Shown: positions 48,439 to 57,996 of the stretch, piece after piece
Layout of the letters: each line of letters opens with the position of its first letter
Position numbering within the stretch: the stretch's first letter is position 1
Made by a program: the position numbers and the translations under genes
The notes under the pieces: model-generated
Told to the model about the DNA's origin: nothing
The model's input: the letters and a program-made list of their open reading frames with translations, nothing else
Databases searched by the model: none
NCBI GenBank assembly: GCA_947259405.1
Contig: CAMYLY010000017.1
Location: forward strand, 1 to 64,000
Direction of reading: 5' to 3'
Origin: an uncultured Gemmatimonadales bacterium
Lineage (GTDB): Bacteria > Gemmatimonadota > Gemmatimonadetes > Gemmatimonadales > GWC2-71-9
DNA: 64,000 nucleotides

Positions 48439-51279
48439 ATGGACGCGATGATCGCCCGAATCAACGCTGGCCTCACCGGTCGTTACGTCGTCGAGCGCGA
48501 GATCGGGCGCGGCGGCATGGCCACGGTCTACCTTGCACAGGATCTGCGACACCACCGGAAGGTGGCGCTCAAGATGCTGAAGCCGGAGGTCACGCTGTCG
48601 ATGGGGGCGGAGCGTTTCCTCAAGGAGATCGAAATCGCCGCCGGCCTGACTCACCCGAACATTCTACCAGTCCATGACTCCGGAGAAGTGGACGGCATGC
48701 TGTTCTACGTCATGCCCTACGTCGAAGGAGAGTCCCTCCGCGAACGCCTGGGGCGCGAGGGAAAGCTGCCGCTCGAGGAGGCCATACGAGTGGCGACCGA
48801 GGCGGCCGACGCGCTCGACTACGCGCACCGGCAAGGGATCGTGCACCGCGATGTAAAGCCCGCCAACATCCTCATGGTCGACGGCCACGCTGTGATTGCG
48901 GACTTCGGCGTGGCCCGCGCGGTGAGTGCCGCGGGACACAGAGCGTTGACCGGAATGGGTATCGCCATCGGCACCCCGGCCTACATGAGCCCGGAACAGG
49001 CGATGGCGGTGGGCGATGTGGATGGGCGCTCGGACATCTACAGCCTCGGCCGTACGCTCTACGAGATGCTCGTGGGCGATCTCACGATGAGCCAGGCTGA
49101 GCAGCGGGCCATTGCATCGGGCAAGGTGTCTGCAATGCCGCCGGAACATCGGGAGGAATTACAGCACGTTCCCCAAGCCGTGATTCGCACCGTTGCCAGG
49201 GCGACGGCGCAGGATCCGGACGACCGGTTCCAGACCGCCCAGGCGTTTGGCGAGTCGCTCGTTTCAGTGTCGGGACGCCGCCGCATGACACGGACCGGAA
49301 GACTCGTGGCCGTCACCGGGGTGGTGGTGGCGGCCGCCGTCATGACCCTGTTGGTCATGCCACGCGGGCCACCCGGACTCGACGAACATGTCCTGGCCAT
49401 CGCCCCGTTCGGCATTCTGGATACGGACCTGGCCCTATGGAGAGAAGGACTGGTCGACGTGTTGGCGGGGAGACTCGACGGCGCGGGGCCGCTCCGCACC
49501 GTTCCGCCCTCAGTGGTCATGCGCCAGTGGGAGGGACCGGCCGATCAGGCCACCGCCACCGCGCTGGGGGCCAGTACGGGCGCCGGGCTCGCGCTCTACG
49601 GACAGATCGTCAGCGCAGGACCGGATTCCGCGCGTGCGCTCGCGACCCTTATCGACGTGCGCACGCGCCGGCCCATCGCCGAGTTTGACGTTCGGGACGA
49701 CGCCGATAGGCTGGACAAGCTGGCTGATTCACTCGCCGTCCACATCATCGCCGAGCTCAGTCGCACCCGGGACCTAAGTGGGTCTCGTCTCGCGTCGCTC
49801 GGATCGTCGTCGCCTGCCGCATTGAAAGCCTTTCTCCAAGGCGAACAACACTACCGACGCTTCACGTTGGACTCGGCGGCGTTCTACTTCCAGCGAGCGG
49901 TCGAATTGGATACCACCTTTGCGTTAGCCTACGGGCGTCTTGCCATCGCCGACGGCTGGAGTGCGACGCCGAATCCGGAACTGAATCAGCTGCGTCTCCG
50001 GGCGGGGGAGCTAAACCATGGCCTCGCGCGCCGCGAGAGCCTGCTGGTGGTCGCGGATTCGATTCGGGCTGCGATGGTTCAATTTTCGGGCGACTCGGCG
50101 GCGTGGGCCATGTACCGCCGCCTGTTCGCCACCCTCGAGTCCGCGACGACACTGTATCCACTGGACCCTATCGTGTGGTACGAGCTTGGCGAAGCCCGCT
50201 ACCACTACGGGGCCGAACTCAATGTCACGGACGAACAAACGTACGACGCGTTCGCCCAGGCCATCGCGCTCGACTCGACCTTCATGCCGGGGTACCGCCA
50301 CCTCTTTGAGTTGACCCTGCTGCTCCAGGGACGGGACGTGGGGCGCGAGGTGGCAGCTGCCTACCTGGCACATTCGGACTCGAATGAGTTTCGCGACGCC
50401 GCCCGGGCGATCGACCTGCTTCTCGACCCTTCCCACTCTGACGATACACGCACGCAGCAGGCACTCGACTCGCTCTCCTCCGTGGCGATTTTCCAGGTGT
50501 GGTACGACCTCAAGTGGTATGGGGACTCCGCCGCAACGAGTCTCCGTGTGGCTCGGGCCTGGATGGACGACGACACCACGGCGGCGCGGCAAGCGCTCGC
50601 CCTGGCGTTGACCTACCACGGCAAGGTTGCCGAAGCGTACCGTGTGGCGGCGAATCGATATCCCGCGCTCCTGGTCGTGTTGGCCCGGTTTGGCGCGGTG
50701 TCGCCGGACAGTATGGACGCTGCCGCGAAGGGATGGCTCGACGCGCGCAACTCGTTCAACTTCTTGCACGCACATCGCTGGTGGGCGGAACGCCGTGACA
50801 CCGCTGCCCTGCAGACCGCCGTGGTGTATTGGGACTCGGTGGAAGCGGAGCTACCCCAGCTGCGATATCGAATGCGCGACCTCGGTCTCTCTGCACAAGC
50901 CTATCTCGCGTTGGCGCAAGACGACACAACGCGCGCGCTCGAGTTGTTCGCTCAGATCCCGAACTGGCCGAACCGCTACTACACCTACTACGAGCAGCTT
51001 ACCCGCGCCCGGCTGCTCTCGCGTCTCGGACGGAACGGAGAGGCAGCACATCTCCTCGATCACATGCCATTTGAGCGACAGTTCGCTCCTACGTCCGAAG
51101 CCATCATCGTGGAACTCGAGCGGGGCCGTGTACATGAACGCTTGGGCAACCTCGGGCTAGCGATCGCAGCGTATTCCACCGTCATCGACGCCTGGCATCG
51201 CGCCGACCCGGTGTTGCAGCCCATTGTCGACGAGGCGCGTGCGGCGCTCGCCCGTATCGGTGCGGAGCCCCGCCGCTAG
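48439..51279 (+). CDS. Ser/Thr protein kinase with extracytoplasmic TPR-like sensor
   Basis: A 946-residue receptor kinase. Kinase domain (about 12-275): IGRGGMATVYLAQDL, KVALKMLKPE, IVHRDVKPANILM, IADFGVAR, GTPAYMSPEQ, all catalytic residues present. A membrane helix (LVAVTGVVVAAAVMTLLVM, about 290-310) leads to a region that begins LAIAPFGILDTDLALWREGLVDVLAGRLDGAGPLRTV, a domain seen in many kinases of this lineage, followed by about 500 residues of helical TPR-like repeats (FYFQRAVELDTTFALAYGRLAIADGW, AFAQAIALDSTFMPGYRHLFEL). ATG 48439 is preferred to GTG 48406 since it directly precedes the kinase start. The target proteins are unknown. Confidence 0.92.
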   Translation: MDAMIARINAGLTGRYVVEREIGRGGMATVYLAQDLRHHRKVALKMLKPEVTLSMGAERFLKEIEIAAGLTHPNILPVHDSGEVDGMLFYVMPYVEGESLRERLGREGKLPLEEAIRVATEAADALDYAHRQGIVHRDVKPANILMVDGHAVIADFGVARAVSAAGHRALTGMGIAIGTPAYMSPEQAMAVGDVDGRSDIYSLGRTLYEMLVGDLTMSQAEQRAIASGKVSAMPPEHREELQHVPQAVIRTVARATAQDPDDRFQTAQAFGESLVSVSGRRRMTRTGRLVAVTGVVVAAAVMTLLVMPRGPPGLDEHVLAIAPFGILDTDLALWREGLVDVLAGRLDGAGPLRTVPPSVVMRQWEGPADQATATALGASTGAGLALYGQIVSAGPDSARALATLIDVRTRRPIAEFDVRDDADRLDKLADSLAVHIIAELSRTRDLSGSRLASLGSSSPAALKAFLQGEQHYRRFTLDSAAFYFQRAVELDTTFALAYGRLAIADGWSATPNPELNQLRLRAGELNHGLARRESLLVVADSIRAAMVQFSGDSAAWAMYRRLFATLESATTLYPLDPIVWYELGEARYHYGAELNVTDEQTYDAFAQAIALDSTFMPGYRHLFELTLLLQGRDVGREVAAAYLAHSDSNEFRDAARAIDLLLDPSHSDDTRTQQALDSLSSVAIFQVWYDLKWYGDSAATSLRVARAWMDDDTTAARQALALALTYHGKVAEAYRVAANRYPALLVVLARFGAVSPDSMDAAAKGWLDARNSFNFLHAHRWWAERRDTAALQTAVVYWDSVEAELPQLRYRMRDLGLSAQAYLALAQDDTTRALELFAQIPNWPNRYYTYYEQLTRARLLSRLGRNGEAAHLLDHMPFERQFAPTSEAIIVELERGRVHERLGNLGLAIAAYSTVIDAWHRADPVLQPIVDEARAALARIGAEPRR

Positions 51280-51286
51280 CTCGGCC

Positions 51287-52240
51287 TTACCACCCTCCTC
51301 CACTCTTCCGGAAGAACGCCGCGTCAGTCGCATACGGCTTTGTGAGCGTCTCGAGTTCTACCATCTTCGTTTTGGTGAGCGGCTTGAACTCCTTCGCGAT
51401 GGTGACGTTCTCCTCGAGTTGCTCGACGGTGTCACAGCCGACGATCACGGTGCTCACGGGCAGCGTGAGGACGTAGCACATCGCGTCACACATCGAGTTG
51501 ATACCGTCCTCGCGGAACATGCGACCACGCGCCGGGATCTTCATGCCGATGATCCCAAGGTTCTTTTTTACAGCGACCGGCAAGAGCGTCTCGATAAACG
51601 AGTCGACGTGGCGGTCGGCCGCATTCAGCGCCATAAGAATGGTGTCGAAGTCGAAGCGATTGATGCCGTCCATGAGCACGTTGGGCTCGTAGTGACCGGT
51701 GATCCCCAGAAAGCGAACCATCCCCTGTTCGCGCGCCTCCTCGAGCGCTTCGATCGCGCCACCCTCGGCGAAGATGCGGTCCAGGTCTTCTGCACGGGTG
51801 ACGTTGTGGAGTTGCCAGAGATCGAGGTGATCGGTCTGGAGGCTCTCGAGGCTCTGTTCGAGGAGTCGTAACGAGCCATCACGCGAGCGGTTGTGCGTTT
51901 TGGTGGCAAGGAAGACTTCGTCACGACGCGTGGTCATGACGTCGCCAATGTACTGCTGGCTGATTCCCCTGCCATACGCCGCGGCCGTGTCGATGTAGTT
52001 GACGCCGAGGTCGATGGCGCGGTCGATGATCGCCACCGATTCGTCTCGCGTGCCAGCCTTCTCCAGGGTGGCCTGCCCTCCGAGACTGAACAAACGGACC
52101 TGATGACCGGTGTTGCCCAACGGTCGCTCGGGCATCGGTAGTGCCGGTGCGGCGTGCCCGGTAGAAGTGTGGAGCAGGGCGGCGGCTGTGCCGGCCGCGG
52201 TCACTTCGACGAACTCACGTCTGGAAACGTTCGGTGTCAT
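51287..52240 (-). CDS. Aldo/keto reductase with Tat signal
   Basis: A 317-residue oxidoreductase of the AKR (TIM-barrel) family. The twin-arginine signal SRREFVEVTAAGTAAALL implies export in folded form with cofactor. Catalytic tetrad: Asp and Tyr in GVNYIDTAAAYGRGISQQYIGD, Lys in VFLATKTHNRS, His in LDLWQLHNV; NADPH region near VIVGCDTVEQLEENV. It is typical of periplasmic AKRs found in environmental bacteria; substrate unknown. It converges with the preceding kinase gene, eight bases apart. Promoter region with TTCAC repeats on the minus strand (52335-52319, spaced 12). Confidence 0.92.
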   Translation of the reverse strand: MTPNVSRREFVEVTAAGTAAALLHTSTGHAAPALPMPERPLGNTGHQVRLFSLGGQATLEKAGTRDESVAIIDRAIDLGVNYIDTAAAYGRGISQQYIGDVMTTRRDEVFLATKTHNRSRDGSLRLLEQSLESLQTDHLDLWQLHNVTRAEDLDRIFAEGGAIEALEEAREQGMVRFLGITGHYEPNVLMDGINRFDFDTILMALNAADRHVDSFIETLLPVAVKKNLGIIGMKIPARGRMFREDGINSMCDAMCYVLTLPVSTVIVGCDTVEQLEENVTIAKEFKPLTKTKMVELETLTKPYATDAAFFRKSGGGW

Positions 52241-52318
52241 GGGTTTACTCCCGCAGCCGCGTTGACCGGATTACCCAAGAGGCTAGGCGGCGGCGTCTGA
52301 AGAGAGGCTGAGTTCCGG

Positions 52319-52405
52319 GTGAACGTCGGCGTGAATTCGGAACGGTTCACTCGGTTTCACGAGCCTTGCCATAGTGGCGGTTTCACGGAGCCTTCACAGT
52401 ATCCT
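52319..52405. promoter_or_regulatory. Divergent region with TTCAC repeats and -10 candidate
   Basis: GTGAA at 52319 and 52331 (TTCAC pair toward the reductase gene); TTCAC at 52346 and 52356, and at 52382 and 52393 (toward the kinase). Spacings are 12, 10 and 11. TATCCT at 52400-52405 is a likely -10 for the kinase gene, with the last TTCAC pair in the place of the -35. CAGGAGG at 52424-52430 precedes a 14-codon frame (52435-52479) in another frame from the kinase, possibly a leader peptide. Confidence 0.55.
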
Positions 52406-52459
52406 TGACCACTCTGCACTACTCAGGAGGCTGCATGCGGTCCCCGCGAACCGGGTCGC

Positions 52460-54112
52460 ATGCTGGGCAGGAGTGCTGAGCTGGGGTATCGGGTGAGAGA
52501 GCAGACACCACTGGTCACGAGGATGCCGCGCACGCCCAAGGGTATGGTGTGCGGCCTCCCTCTTGAACTCCCCCTCGATCTCCTCAGAGACGCCGCTAGG
52601 CGTCTGCGCGTCATTGCCCTCATCTACGCGGGCGGATTCGTCATCGGCGAATCTGCTGGTCTCCTTGACCCAGTCACGCGCGCAGATTACGGCCACTTCT
52701 ACGGGTGGGGACCGCCCCTCATCTCCATACTGGTGGCGCTTCTGGTTGCTGGGGTCGCGACCAGCGAGCGGCTTGCGCCATCTACCACGATGAAGATCGG
52801 CCTGGCGTTTGAGGTGGTGGGCGCCTACGGGATCGCCTTTTCCACCTACTGGGGCGTGTACTCCGGTCTTGCCTACCAGCCCGAGCACGTCGCCACGTTC
52901 GGACTCTCGTATGTCGCTCCGTGGATCATGTTCTTCACCATCGTCTCACCAAACGAGCCACGGAAGGCCCTGGTCGCCGCAATCCTTGCCGGTAGCTCCG
53001 TCCCGGTGGTGCTCTGGCTCACCATCACCTACGGGGTGACGTCTCTCGAACTCACCACCAGCTTCGTCGCCAATGTCATGATCGTCCCGTGGTTTCTCAT
53101 CGTCGTGACAGCATATGTGGGCGCACGAGTCGTCTACAAGCTCGGTACAGCGGTGACCAAGGCACGAGAGATGGGAAGTTATCGGTTAACGACGCGGCTC
53201 GGCGGTGGCGGAATGGGGGAGGTCTGGCGGGCGGAGCACCAGATGCTCGCGCGGCCTGCAGCCATTAAGCTCATTCGGCCCGACAAGCTAGGCGTGTCTG
53301 GCGAGAGCGAAACCGTGCAGCGTCGTTTCGAACGGGAAGCGCAGGCGACCGCACTGCTGCGATCTGCGCATACGATCGATATCTATGACTTCGGGGTGAC
53401 CACGGACGGCACCTTCTACTATGTGATGGAGCTGATGCACGGCTTTGATCTGGAAGGTTTGGTGAATCAGTTCGGCATCGTTCCGGCCGAGCGCGTGGTG
53501 TACATCCTCAGACAGGTGTGTGAATCCCTCACGGAGGCCCACGAGCGCAGCTTCATTCACCGTGACATCAAACCCGCGAACATCTACCTGTGTCGCGAGG
53601 GTCGCCCGGTGGATTGCGCAAAGGTGCTCGATTTCGGGCTGGTCAAGCCCCGGCATGAGCCCGAGTCCCAAGCGGTGAAGCTCACCGTCGAACACGCGGC
53701 GGGGGGAACGCCGGCCTACATGTCGCCAGAGCAGGCGTGCGGAGAAGCCGTGGACGCCCGGACCGATATCTATTCGGTGGGGTGTGTAGCGTACTGGATG
53801 CTGACGGGTGAGTTGGTGTTCACCGGTCGGACATCGATGGAGGTCATGTCACGGCATCTGTCAGCCAAGCCCATACTTCCTTCACGGCGATCCGAACTCC
53901 CGATCCCAGAGAAACTCGAGGACGTGATTCTTGCGTGCCTCGAAAAAGAGCCGCATCGCCGCCCGCAAACCGCCGATGCGCTCGACATGTGTTTGGCGGC
54001 GGTCGACCTTGATGCGCCGTGGACGCCAAAGCGGGCACGGGAGTGGTGGGAGCGGCATCAGCCCACTTGGGAGGAATACGGGAGGGACAGCAGCCGGGTG
54101 CTGATGGTGTAG
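52460..54112 (+). CDS. Ser/Thr protein kinase with N-terminal six-helix membrane domain
   Basis: A 550-residue kinase with the reverse order of the other kinases here: six membrane helices first (about 50-235, for example IALIYAGGFVIGESAGL, LISILVALLVAGVAT, IGLAFEVVGAYGIAFSTYW, TTSFVANVMIVPWFLIVVTAYVG), then a cytoplasmic kinase domain (about 240-520) with LGGGGMGEVWRAEHQ, AAIKLIRPDK, FIHRDIKPANIYL, KVLDFGLVK and GTPAYMSPEQ. The membrane part may sense small lipophilic ligands or membrane state. Start uncertain: ATG 52460, GTG 52493 (GGGG upstream) and ATG 52544 are in frame. Promoter has TTCAC repeats. Confidence 0.88.
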   Translation: MLGRSAELGYRVREQTPLVTRMPRTPKGMVCGLPLELPLDLLRDAARRLRVIALIYAGGFVIGESAGLLDPVTRADYGHFYGWGPPLISILVALLVAGVATSERLAPSTTMKIGLAFEVVGAYGIAFSTYWGVYSGLAYQPEHVATFGLSYVAPWIMFFTIVSPNEPRKALVAAILAGSSVPVVLWLTITYGVTSLELTTSFVANVMIVPWFLIVVTAYVGARVVYKLGTAVTKAREMGSYRLTTRLGGGGMGEVWRAEHQMLARPAAIKLIRPDKLGVSGESETVQRRFEREAQATALLRSAHTIDIYDFGVTTDGTFYYVMELMHGFDLEGLVNQFGIVPAERVVYILRQVCESLTEAHERSFIHRDIKPANIYLCREGRPVDCAKVLDFGLVKPRHEPESQAVKLTVEHAAGGTPAYMSPEQACGEAVDARTDIYSVGCVAYWMLTGELVFTGRTSMEVMSRHLSAKPILPSRRSELPIPEKLEDVILACLEKEPHRRPQTADALDMCLAAVDLDAPWTPKRAREWWERHQPTWEEYGRDSSRVLMV

Positions 54113-54136
54113 TGGGACATTTGGGAAAATGACGGA

Positions 54137-54304
54137 ATGGCGGTCATCATGAGTTGGATAGAGGCGCGCCACAAAAGTACGATCGCCGCCCTCGGGCTCG
54201 TGATCGTGGTTCTGGCGTCGTCGTGCCTGTTTCACGACACGATCCCGATCTGCCACTGGGGGTTCGGGTTTGATCACGGTATGCATGCGGCGGCGGTGCG
54301 GTAA
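54137..54304 (+). CDS. Possible small membrane or lipoprotein, 55 aa
   Basis: In the 317-base gap between two kinase genes an open frame begins ATG GCG GTC and encodes SWIEARHKSTIAALGLVIVVLASSC and then LFHDTIPICHWGFGFDHGMH. One hydrophobic helix with a Cys near its end suggests a membrane or lipid-linked peptide; the C-terminal part is rich in His, Phe and Gly. The Shine-Dalgarno is weak (GGA). No family recognised; it could be chance, but the helix and His-rich tail are unusual for random sequence. The rest of the gap (54305-54429) shows nothing. Confidence 0.35.
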   Translation: MAVIMSWIEARHKSTIAALGLVIVVLASSCLFHDTIPICHWGFGFDHGMHAAAVR

Positions 54305-54429
54305 CGGATCGTCGCTGATCCGTTCCACCATCCCTCCGAACGGCTTCGGACGGCTTACAGTCGAGTGGCGGGGCAAGGGATGCTAGCAAGGGCTGGCGGC
54401 CGCCAGCGTCGCGTAGCAATTTGGCATCC

Positions 54430-57096
54430 ATGTCCGAACATCTCGAGCGCTTGCAAGCTGCGCTTGCCGATCGCTACGAAGTAGAACGCGAACTGGGCCA
54501 GGGCGGGATGGCCACGGTTTACCAAGCCCGCGACGTCCGGCACAATCGTCAGGTTGCGTTGAAGGTCCTGCTCCCGGAGCTAGCGGCCGTTCTTGGCGCG
54601 GACCGCTTCCTCAACGAGATCCAGGTCACCGCCAACCTCCATCATCCCAACATCGTGCAGCTCTACGATTCCGGAGAGGCGGACGGAGATCTGTATTACG
54701 TCATGCCGCTGATCGTAGGCGAGTCACTCCGCGACAAGATCAATCGCGAGCGGCAGCTCTCGGTAGAGGAGGCAGTCGACATCACGCGCGCTGTCGCGGA
54801 TGCGCTGGACTATGCGCATCGCCGCGACGTGATCCATCGCGATATCAAGCCCGACAACATCATGTTGCACGAGGGCACGCCGATGGTGGCCGACTTCGGG
54901 ATTGCGCTGGCGGTGAGCAATGTGGCCGGTGAGCGGATTACGGCCACCGGCTTGTCCCTGGGGACGCCGTCCTACATGAGTCCCGAGCAGGCAACCGGTG
55001 ATCGGGAGGCCAGGCCTTCGACCGACATCTACGCGCTCGCCAGCGTGCTGTACGAGATGCTGGCAGGGGATCCCCCGTTTACCGGCTCAAATGTGCAGGC
55101 AGTTATCGCCAAGGTAGTGGGTGAAAAGCCAACCAAGCTCACCGCGATACGGGACACGGTCCCCGCGCACGTCGAGGCCGCCGTGGACAAGGCGTTGGCC
55201 AAGGTGCCGGCCGACCGTTTCAAGACCACCAAAGAATTTGCGGACGCACTCCTTGCCGAGGCTCCGGCGGCGACAGTGCTGACACCGTCGCCCTGGTCCG
55301 GTCTCGCACGCGTCGCAGTGCCAGTAGCTGCGGTGGTCGTACTTGCATGGGTGCTGTTTGGCCGCGGCGGAGGTGAACCGGTTGCCGAAGATCAACCGGG
55401 AATGACCATCACACGGCTCACGAGTTTTGCCGGTTGGGAGATGGCTCAGAGTTGGTCTCCGGATGGCAGCCAGATTGCCTACGCACACATCGTCCGCGGC
55501 GACGCCGACATTGCGACGTTGTCATTGGGCGGCGGGGAGCCTCACATCCTCACGGCAGACAGCCCAGCGGATGAAATCAATCCGCGCTGGTCGCCCGACG
55601 GAACGAAGATCGCCTTTCTATCGGATCGTGGTGCGGGATCGAATGTCTACTGGATTCCACCGACAGGTGGCGCAGAGCGATTGATCGCAGAAACCGACAT
55701 TCCCTTCCTCGAACGGATGTATACCTGGTTCACCTCGATGGGGGCCAACCCGTGGTCTCCTGATGGAGAGGAGTTGCTGTTCTCCAGGTTAGCCCCCGGC
55801 GGTGACGCCGCCGTGTGGAAGATCAACCTGTCCACGGGTGAGGAGATCAAGTTGACGAGCCCGCCGCTGGGCGCTGAAGATGGCTCAGCGTCGTTCTCGC
55901 CCAACGGTGACCGGATCGTGTTCACCCGATTCGAGAAGGGGATCTTCACGGTTTGGCTCCTTGCGGCTGAAGGCGGAGAACCCGAGCCCGTGCTTGAGGA
56001 CGGACTCGATTGGCTCCCGGCGTGGTTTCCGGATAACGAACGCCTTGCCGTGACATCCTTTCGGGGTGGGGCCCCCAACATCTGGGAGTACAACTTGCGT
56101 TCTGGCGAATGGCGCCAGCTCACGTCGGGTGGAACCGGTGCCCATTATACGCCCACGGTCTCATCGAACGGCGCGATCGCCTACAACGAGTTCGACCATC
56201 AGGTGGACATCTATTGGGCATCCATCGAAGACCTCACAGAAGAGCACCAGCAGCTCACCAGCTTCACCAACGACAATGCCGCCCCCCGCATGTCTCGCGA
56301 CGGGAGGTACATCGTGTACTGGGCCAATCGGACCGGCAACGATGAGCTCTATGTTCTGGATCGTACGTCGAATCAGCATCGCAATCTGAGCGACAATTCG
56401 GCGAACGATCGCTTGGGAGATTGGTCTCCGGATGGCAGAGAAATCGTGTATATGTCCAACCGTGGCGGGGCGGTTCAGCTGTGGGTCGTGAACGTCCAAA
56501 CCGGTGATACGCGGCTGCTCAGCGACCATGAACTCCCGTGGGCACAACACACGGGAGATACGCAGGCTGGTCCTCGCTGGGCCCCAGACGGTAGTGCGAT
56601 TGCGTATCTCGCACCAGTGCAGGGTGAGGGCAGTGCGGTGTGGCTTGTTGATCCTAGCGGGGGCAATCGGCGCACCTCGACGGTCCGAGACGCGTTCAGT
56701 TTTGACTGGTACAAAGACGGCCAGCGGATCATCTACACGCGAAGGGCGCCCGACGGTTCTGGCCTCGTGGAGCTTCGCGCGGCCAATCTGGGCTCGGGTC
56801 AAGACATTCTCCTCCGGACTGGAACGGTGTCGGAAGTCGCGGTATCGCGTGATGGCAGTGCGTTGACGTTCATCGAGTCGGTCAGTCACTTCACGATGGA
56901 TCTGTTGATGCAACGCTTGCATCCGACACAAGGACCGGACGAGCTTCCTACGACGGACGGCGAACCCCGACAGATCACGTTTGGAAACGGGGAATGGCAC
57001 GTGCACAATGGTGGATGGGCGTGGGATGGGAGTGGTGTCGTGTATTCCCGCGATCGTGATTTTGGCGACCTTTTTGTCATCGAGCCCAATCGATAA
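54430..57096 (+). CDS. Ser/Thr protein kinase with PD40/TolB-like beta-propeller
   Basis: An 888-residue receptor kinase. Kinase domain (about 15-270): LGQGGMATVYQARDV, QVALKVLLPE, VIHRDIKPDNIML, VADFGIALAV, GTPSYMSPEQ. A membrane helix (RVAVPVAAVVVLAWVLFG, about 293-311) leads to an extracytoplasmic propeller built from WD40-like PD40 repeats with the SPDG motif: QSWSPDGSQIAYAH, PRWSPDGTKIAFLSDR, NPWSPDGEELLFSR, GDWSPDGREIVYMSNR, PRWAPDGSAIAYL. The propeller may bind a peptide or sugar ligand. ATG 54430 is chosen over the TTG three codons earlier. The esterase gene follows after 12 bases, so they are probably co-transcribed. Confidence 0.93.
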   Translation: MSEHLERLQAALADRYEVERELGQGGMATVYQARDVRHNRQVALKVLLPELAAVLGADRFLNEIQVTANLHHPNIVQLYDSGEADGDLYYVMPLIVGESLRDKINRERQLSVEEAVDITRAVADALDYAHRRDVIHRDIKPDNIMLHEGTPMVADFGIALAVSNVAGERITATGLSLGTPSYMSPEQATGDREARPSTDIYALASVLYEMLAGDPPFTGSNVQAVIAKVVGEKPTKLTAIRDTVPAHVEAAVDKALAKVPADRFKTTKEFADALLAEAPAATVLTPSPWSGLARVAVPVAAVVVLAWVLFGRGGGEPVAEDQPGMTITRLTSFAGWEMAQSWSPDGSQIAYAHIVRGDADIATLSLGGGEPHILTADSPADEINPRWSPDGTKIAFLSDRGAGSNVYWIPPTGGAERLIAETDIPFLERMYTWFTSMGANPWSPDGEELLFSRLAPGGDAAVWKINLSTGEEIKLTSPPLGAEDGSASFSPNGDRIVFTRFEKGIFTVWLLAAEGGEPEPVLEDGLDWLPAWFPDNERLAVTSFRGGAPNIWEYNLRSGEWRQLTSGGTGAHYTPTVSSNGAIAYNEFDHQVDIYWASIEDLTEEHQQLTSFTNDNAAPRMSRDGRYIVYWANRTGNDELYVLDRTSNQHRNLSDNSANDRLGDWSPDGREIVYMSNRGGAVQLWVVNVQTGDTRLLSDHELPWAQHTGDTQAGPRWAPDGSAIAYLAPVQGEGSAVWLVDPSGGNRRTSTVRDAFSFDWYKDGQRIIYTRRAPDGSGLVELRAANLGSGQDILLRTGTVSEVAVSRDGSALTFIESVSHFTMDLLMQRLHPTQGPDELPTTDGEPRQITFGNGEWHVHNGGWAWDGSGVVYSRDRDFGDLFVIEPNR

Positions 57097-57108
57097 AGGA
57101 ACGACGTG

Positions 57109-57996
57109 ATGAAGTCACTTTGCACGATGTCGGTCGTGCTCACCCTGTTCACGGGCCATCTGAGCGCGCAGGCTGCGGTACCGTGGGCGACGATTCCGGC
57201 AACCGAGAGGTTCGAGGTCCATTCGCGAATCGTCGGTGCGGATTTCCAGATCTCGGTGGCATACCCCTTTGGATATCAACAGATCGACGCGCGCTTTCCT
57301 GTTCTGTATGTGCTGGACGCGTGGTGGACCTTTGGCATGGCGACGGACATCGCTCGCGTGCTCTCCGCGGATCAGCTCGTTCCACCGATGCTGGTGGTCG
57401 GTGTTGGGTACCCGGGAGGACTCGGCGACGCCATCGCCCTCCGCGTTCGGGATATGACGCTGCGGCAGAGCGACGCGGTCGAAGAGCTGATCGCCCAAGA
57501 GGTGGCGGCGTTCGGACCGCATCCTCCCATTGCCTCGGGCGGTGCTGACGCGTTTCTCCGCTTCCTCACCGAAGAGTTGATGCCGCGCCTCGAGCGCGAC
57601 TATCGCGTAGACCCTGCCCAACGTATCCTGCACGGTCACTCGCTCGGTGGGAGCTTCGTTGTGGACGTGCTGTTTCGCGAACCGACGGCGTTCACCCACT
57701 ACATCTCATCCGCGCCTGCGCTCGTGCTGGATAATGGGCTGAGCTTTCAGACCGAGCGGGCGTACTCGGCAGCGTCCGACGCGCTGCCCGCTACGCTGTT
57801 CTTGGCAGTCGGGCGCCTCGACGTCGCCGTCCCTGGCATTGTGGAAAGCGTAACGGCGATGGCGGACACGCTCCGCGTCCGAGATTACGAGGGGTTGGAT
57901 TGGGAGGTCGTCCAGTACGAGGACCAGACGCACCGCTCGGTGATGCCCGTCGTGCTGCGGGATGCGCTTCGGCACTTCGCCCGCGAGCCAAACTAG
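57109..57996 (+). CDS. Esterase D/Fes-type alpha/beta hydrolase, secreted
   Basis: A 295-residue exported esterase. Signal peptide (MKSLCTMSVVLTLFTGHLSAQ); strand FPVLYVLDAWWTFGMATDIARVL; nucleophile motif GHSLGGSFVVDVLFREP (Ser in GHSLGG); acid in AVGRLD; His in EDQTHRSVMP. The set matches the putative-esterase group (IroE/Fes/EsD-like), which hydrolyse siderophore or acyl esters; the real substrate is unknown. AAGGA stands eight bases before ATG 57109; a GTG at 57106 is less likely. It directly follows the PD40 kinase gene and overlaps the convergent DUF1080 gene by four bases. Confidence 0.87.
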   Translation: MKSLCTMSVVLTLFTGHLSAQAAVPWATIPATERFEVHSRIVGADFQISVAYPFGYQQIDARFPVLYVLDAWWTFGMATDIARVLSADQLVPPMLVVGVGYPGGLGDAIALRVRDMTLRQSDAVEELIAQEVAAFGPHPPIASGGADAFLRFLTEELMPRLERDYRVDPAQRILHGHSLGGSFVVDVLFREPTAFTHYISSAPALVLDNGLSFQTERAYSAASDALPATLFLAVGRLDVAVPGIVESVTAMADTLRVRDYEGLDWEVVQYEDQTHRSVMPVVLRDALRHFAREPN

